This document shows positions 27,101 to 28,915 of a stretch of 28,915 nt of DNA, piece by piece. The DNA is taken from positions 1 through 28,915 of IMG/VR virus record IMGVR_UViG_3300042288_001345; one strand, written 5' to 3'. The position numbers and the translations under genes were made by a program. Every line of letters begins with the position of its first letter. Position 1 is the first letter of the stretch. A model generated the notes under the pieces. The model did no database searches, was not told the DNA's origin, and worked only from the letters and a program-made list of their open reading frames with translations. This DNA is from a virus.

Positions 27101-28915
27101 AACTTTGCCAGGCGTGAGTCGAGGATTCCTTTCATGGCCTGCTTGACGATGTTGGCTTTGGTAGCTCCGTCTTGCCGGGCGAACCAATCGTAGAGTTCCG
27201 GCCACTGTTCGCGGGCGTCGAGGCCGAAGAGTCCTTTGACGATTTCGGGGGTCACGCCGCTCTGTGCGTAGATGGGTTCGTTGACGATTACCTTGCGCAC
27301 TTCGCCTGCGAGAGAGGCGCGGAGGTCGGCTTCGGCTTTCTGGCGTATGGCTTCGCGTTGCTTGCTGGTGATGGGATTGCCTGCCGCTTCATTTGGATCC
27401 AGCGGCACGCTGTGCTTGAGCGTCTTCACCCCCGCAATGATTCCCAGGAGATTCCCCTTCTGCATGCGGAAGTCATCCATGAATTGGATGAAATGCCCGA
27501 TCTCGTGCATGAAGGTCATCATGGCCGAGGCTTCGCCCCCGGCTTTGATGAGGTCGGGGTGCAGGGTGATGACGCCTTGGCCGTTCGGGCTGAAACTCCC
27601 CAGCGCATTCTGCTTGCGTGGCACGCGCACCGTAGGAAAGTCGCCGGAGAGGGATTTGACAAACTCCACCGCCTCGGGCATCTCCACCACCGGCACTTTG
27701 TCCAGGCCGCCGAGTATGAGCGGCATGGTCCAGGTGCCATTCATGGCCCGCACTACGCCCACGGCATCGGGGTAGTCGGCGAAAACTTGGGCGTCGTTGT
27801 AGGTATTGAGCGCGGGCTTGGGGATGGTGGCCGCTGCGGGCATGATTGGCGCTTGTGGTCCGGCGTCGGCCATCGACTTGCTGCGAGGGCGGGACGGGCC
27901 TGCGTCAAACATCGAGGGCGTGCTGTCGTAGCCGTCCTTGATTGCGGCGGCGCGGCGGGCGGCCTCGGTGTCTTCGGCGCTGGCAGGGGTGGCTGGCGGC
28001 GGCGGCTCGCTGGTGAGGTTGAACGGGTCTTGCGTCGGCGTGAAAAGCGGCACTTGCTCTTCCCCAAATGCCAGCACTCGCACCTCGGCCAGCGTAGCCG
28101 GATCGTCGAGGAAGTTTACATACCTTTCGCGGGCCTGTTGCAGCTCGGCGATCTTTGCCAGGATGGCCTCGGGATTTTTGACATCCACTCCCATTTCGCG
28201 GGCGGCTTCGGGTCGTTTCACAGCGCCTTTTACGCTGAGAATTTGATTGTCGATGACTTGGATGCGGGCTTGGCTGGCCTTTACCAATGCGACGGCCTTG
28301 TTGAGGTTGTCATCCGAGTTGCCAAAGAGGTCGCCTTGCTTGGCGGACGGAGACTTGGCCCGCTGGCTGGTGCGGATGAGTTGAGTCAGCGCCTCGGGGG
28401 AGAAGTCCTTGGCGTAGGTGATGCCTATGCGTTGCAGCTCGACATCGCGGGGGGCAGCGACGGCTATAGCTTCGGCTTTTGCGTCGGGTATTCGCCCTCC
28501 TTGATGTAGCGCGTAGAGATCATCCGTGCCCATCGCCCCGATTGAGAATCCGGCACGTCCTTTAGCCCTCGAAAGAAGGCTTCTCTCTGTTGCTTGGTCA
28601 TAGGTGAGTCCGGCGTTTCGGAAGTAGCTGGAGTAGTCTTTGGTAGTTCCTTGTCCATCACGGATATTGAGTTCTGCATCTAATGTTAGTGCGTCTTGTT
28701 TGGTAAAGCCATCGGCTTCATTAAAAATTTGGGTAGGTATTGTCTCCTCTTGATTTCTGCGGAAGAGGTCCAGCCGGTGGCGGCCACTTATAACTTCGAC
28801 ATCTCCATTGAGTCTTCGCCAGGCAATGATTGGAGCAAGTCCACGCCTATCAACTTTCCCCTGTAGAGCTTCGCCCTGCACTACACCAGTCTTTGGGTCG
28901 GCATTCTCCTTAAAA
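24118..28915 (-). CDS. Giant polyvalent protein (ParB-like, HExxH peptidase, helical C-terminus), 5' end missing
   Basis: More than 1590 residues; the frame stays open to the right edge (FKENADPKTGVV precedes the first internal GTG at 28881), so the true start is outside. Numbering from that GTG: 10-110 is ParB-like (EVISGRHRLDLFRR with GRHR, as in ParB-type CTP/nuclease folds). 300-330 is a linker with DGYDSTPSMFDAGPS, shared with the RadC-like protein. 440-470 carries MMTFMHEIGHFIQFMDDF, a zinc peptidase HExxH, with a likely third ligand in SEELFADAMSVLL (about 676-684). The rest is long helices, one near-hydrophobic stretch (WWLAWLFTGGGLIAVMQTLA), and a section resembling 'large polyvalent protein-associated' domains (NHIGIPNYYKKGRHAQ). 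Polyvalent proteins are described as being ejected with the DNA to counter host defence. It ends convergent with int, sharing four bases. Confidence 0.85.
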   Translation of the reverse strand, partial: FKENADPKTGVVQGEALQGKVDRRGLAPIIAWRRLNGDVEVISGRHRLDLFRRNQEETIPTQIFNEADGFTKQDALTLDAELNIRDGQGTTKDYSSYFRNAGLTYDQATERSLLSRAKGRAGFSIGAMGTDDLYALHQGGRIPDAKAEAIAVAAPRDVELQRIGITYAKDFSPEALTQLIRTSQRAKSPSAKQGDLFGNSDDNLNKAVALVKASQARIQVIDNQILSVKGAVKRPEAAREMGVDVKNPEAILAKIAELQQARERYVNFLDDPATLAEVRVLAFGEEQVPLFTPTQDPFNLTSEPPPPATPASAEDTEAARRAAAIKDGYDSTPSMFDAGPSRPRSKSMADAGPQAPIMPAAATIPKPALNTYNDAQVFADYPDAVGVVRAMNGTWTMPLILGGLDKVPVVEMPEAVEFVKSLSGDFPTVRVPRKQNALGSFSPNGQGVITLHPDLIKAGGEASAMMTFMHEIGHFIQFMDDFRMQKGNLLGIIAGVKTLKHSVPLDPNEAAGNPITSKQREAIRQKAEADLRASLAGEVRKVIVNEPIYAQSGVTPEIVKGLFGLDAREQWPELYDWFARQDGATKANIVKQAMKGILDSRLAKFQVQGEQIGTNTREETQTVGGREPTQDELREAFHAAMRAEMNARNVADLKYIRQELIDLTKWWKPFDITRATPQHLAYRFSSEELFADAMSVLLNSPADLKARAPIFYDTFWNNLDSRPQVKAKLVDIYDRISKGRDAVLDKRLARDMEAFKAGAEIFISKSAAAQARRASLTGWWENLKDQYWNIYQPIIDSAAKARAAGKITPAQEDSIRWLTEEHPLAESKLQVKLADIGRLYQSLDAAGVARENFGIFLKYHRIANERLEVTREIDGQMEVVGETGRAVMFNPGGETDRTAREALARLQVTLGPEGYAALETAVSGFRDVIYSIMEDANQSGLFSAELWKTISANKDNYAAFTPLEYVQEYLPSTIRKQVGTFKEIADPLQQTVLKVISIHRAAQNNRFTREAVRVIRQTSPELVTAAPMKYNGKTMEPQPPKDSALSMVEWKVNGQRVGAHIPKRYAAMWEDKSPAERDAILRLLSTGFQRLVYGAIIRYNPAFQLFMSPARDLQRSLTNMPGGIKGRARFVMRLLDPETWGASIDWAQGDVGKTQLMREMVESAATGGPHSAFGGRMGSDDDSIDAILRKFHLQDSKSRNLLTRAIMAPLKAIEFAGQILQMLPKASAYKVLVKDMGMPAPQAANTIRNHIGIPNYYKKGRHAQSAGAIVPFLNIFLRSYESLQRNFRGAERNMNAKEWWLAWLFTGGGLIAVMQTLAKEGVLGEELQKLYSRVPNWDMTNFAVLPLGNVSTGDTGGKTAYLRLPQDEGLRVINGVVGKVLSASIRSAKGDPTAPQLGDVFAGISSQVPGQNTLIEVGQNWTTFLAGRNPRDDFRNRNILSEDQWLAGGWEATKPMLGWTLGATGITNFFNYDTEADTLTEMTISATPVLNKFLKISDRGVYQNDLKLNQADERDMAKVRLSLPDFVNGLRTEYNYLKTRSEQRSEREEFRYQELGMWNRAYRNAMDEVETSMELGNRSSAQSAIRSLVQESEYYKQR

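Noticed and set aside
27172-28509. Long plus-strand open frame opposite the polyvalent gene
   Set aside because: High-GC shadow frame; the minus strand has recognisable domains and motifs.

Overview
The window is almost entirely one temperate, podovirus-like phage genome in free or circularised form, or at least a stretch that crosses its attachment site. It shows a P22-like portal, a large terminase, an SU10/DUF5309-like major capsid protein, an acidic scaffold, a DnaB-type helicase, a DnaQ-like exonuclease, a tyrosine integrase and a giant polyvalent (ejected effector type) protein. No tape-measure, tail-tube or sheath gene is visible, which fits a short-tailed virion. The host is not named by the sequence. 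High GC, AGGAGG ribosome sites and two lipoprotein signal peptides suggest a Gram-negative, GC-rich bacterium, and the attachment core is the 3' part of a bacterial tRNA-Lys(CTT). An environmental Verrucomicrobiota-type host is only a weak guess.

Layout. From about 19.77 kb down to position 1 everything runs leftward. First come small early genes (ribbon-helix-helix protein, 48-aa protein, 35-aa membrane peptide, excisionase-like HTH). A larger HTH protein and a replication block follow, linked by 4-base ATGA/GTGA stop-start overlaps (31-aa peptide, exonuclease, 68-aa protein, initiator-like protein, DnaB helicase). Then come small accessory genes, large terminase, scaffold, capsid, a tRNA gene, portal, an adaptor, four or five tail fibre/spike proteins, and a lipoprotein with a papain/transglutaminase-like Cys-His-Asp pattern. 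From 19.87 to 22.75 kb a second group runs rightward: another ribbon-helix-helix protein, a lipoprotein preceded by about 18 copies of a 7-bp tandem repeat, a RadC/JAB metalloprotein and several small genes. Next come the attP-like tRNA-Lys fragment (22807-22853), the integrase, and, converging on it, the giant polyvalent gene, which runs off the right edge.

How it fits together. The two divergent ribbon-helix-helix genes and their AT-rich palindromic spacer at 19.77-19.87 kb look like the regulatory switch. Integrase acts on the tRNA-Lys core, which is flanked by near-identical 20-bp repeats that look like integrase arm sites. The polyvalent protein (ParB-like, HExxH peptidase, long helical C-terminus) and the RadC-like protein lie on opposite sides of the attachment site but share an unusual peptide (GY[DE]xTPSMFD). 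This ties both flanks to the same phage and suggests a two-protein, possibly ejected, system. Other highlights are an initiator-like tRNA (CAT) inside the late operon, iteron-like repeats inside the initiator gene, a repeated hairpin directly before two start codons, and G/C homopolymers in a tail fibre gene. I recognised no endolysin, conventional holin or small terminase.
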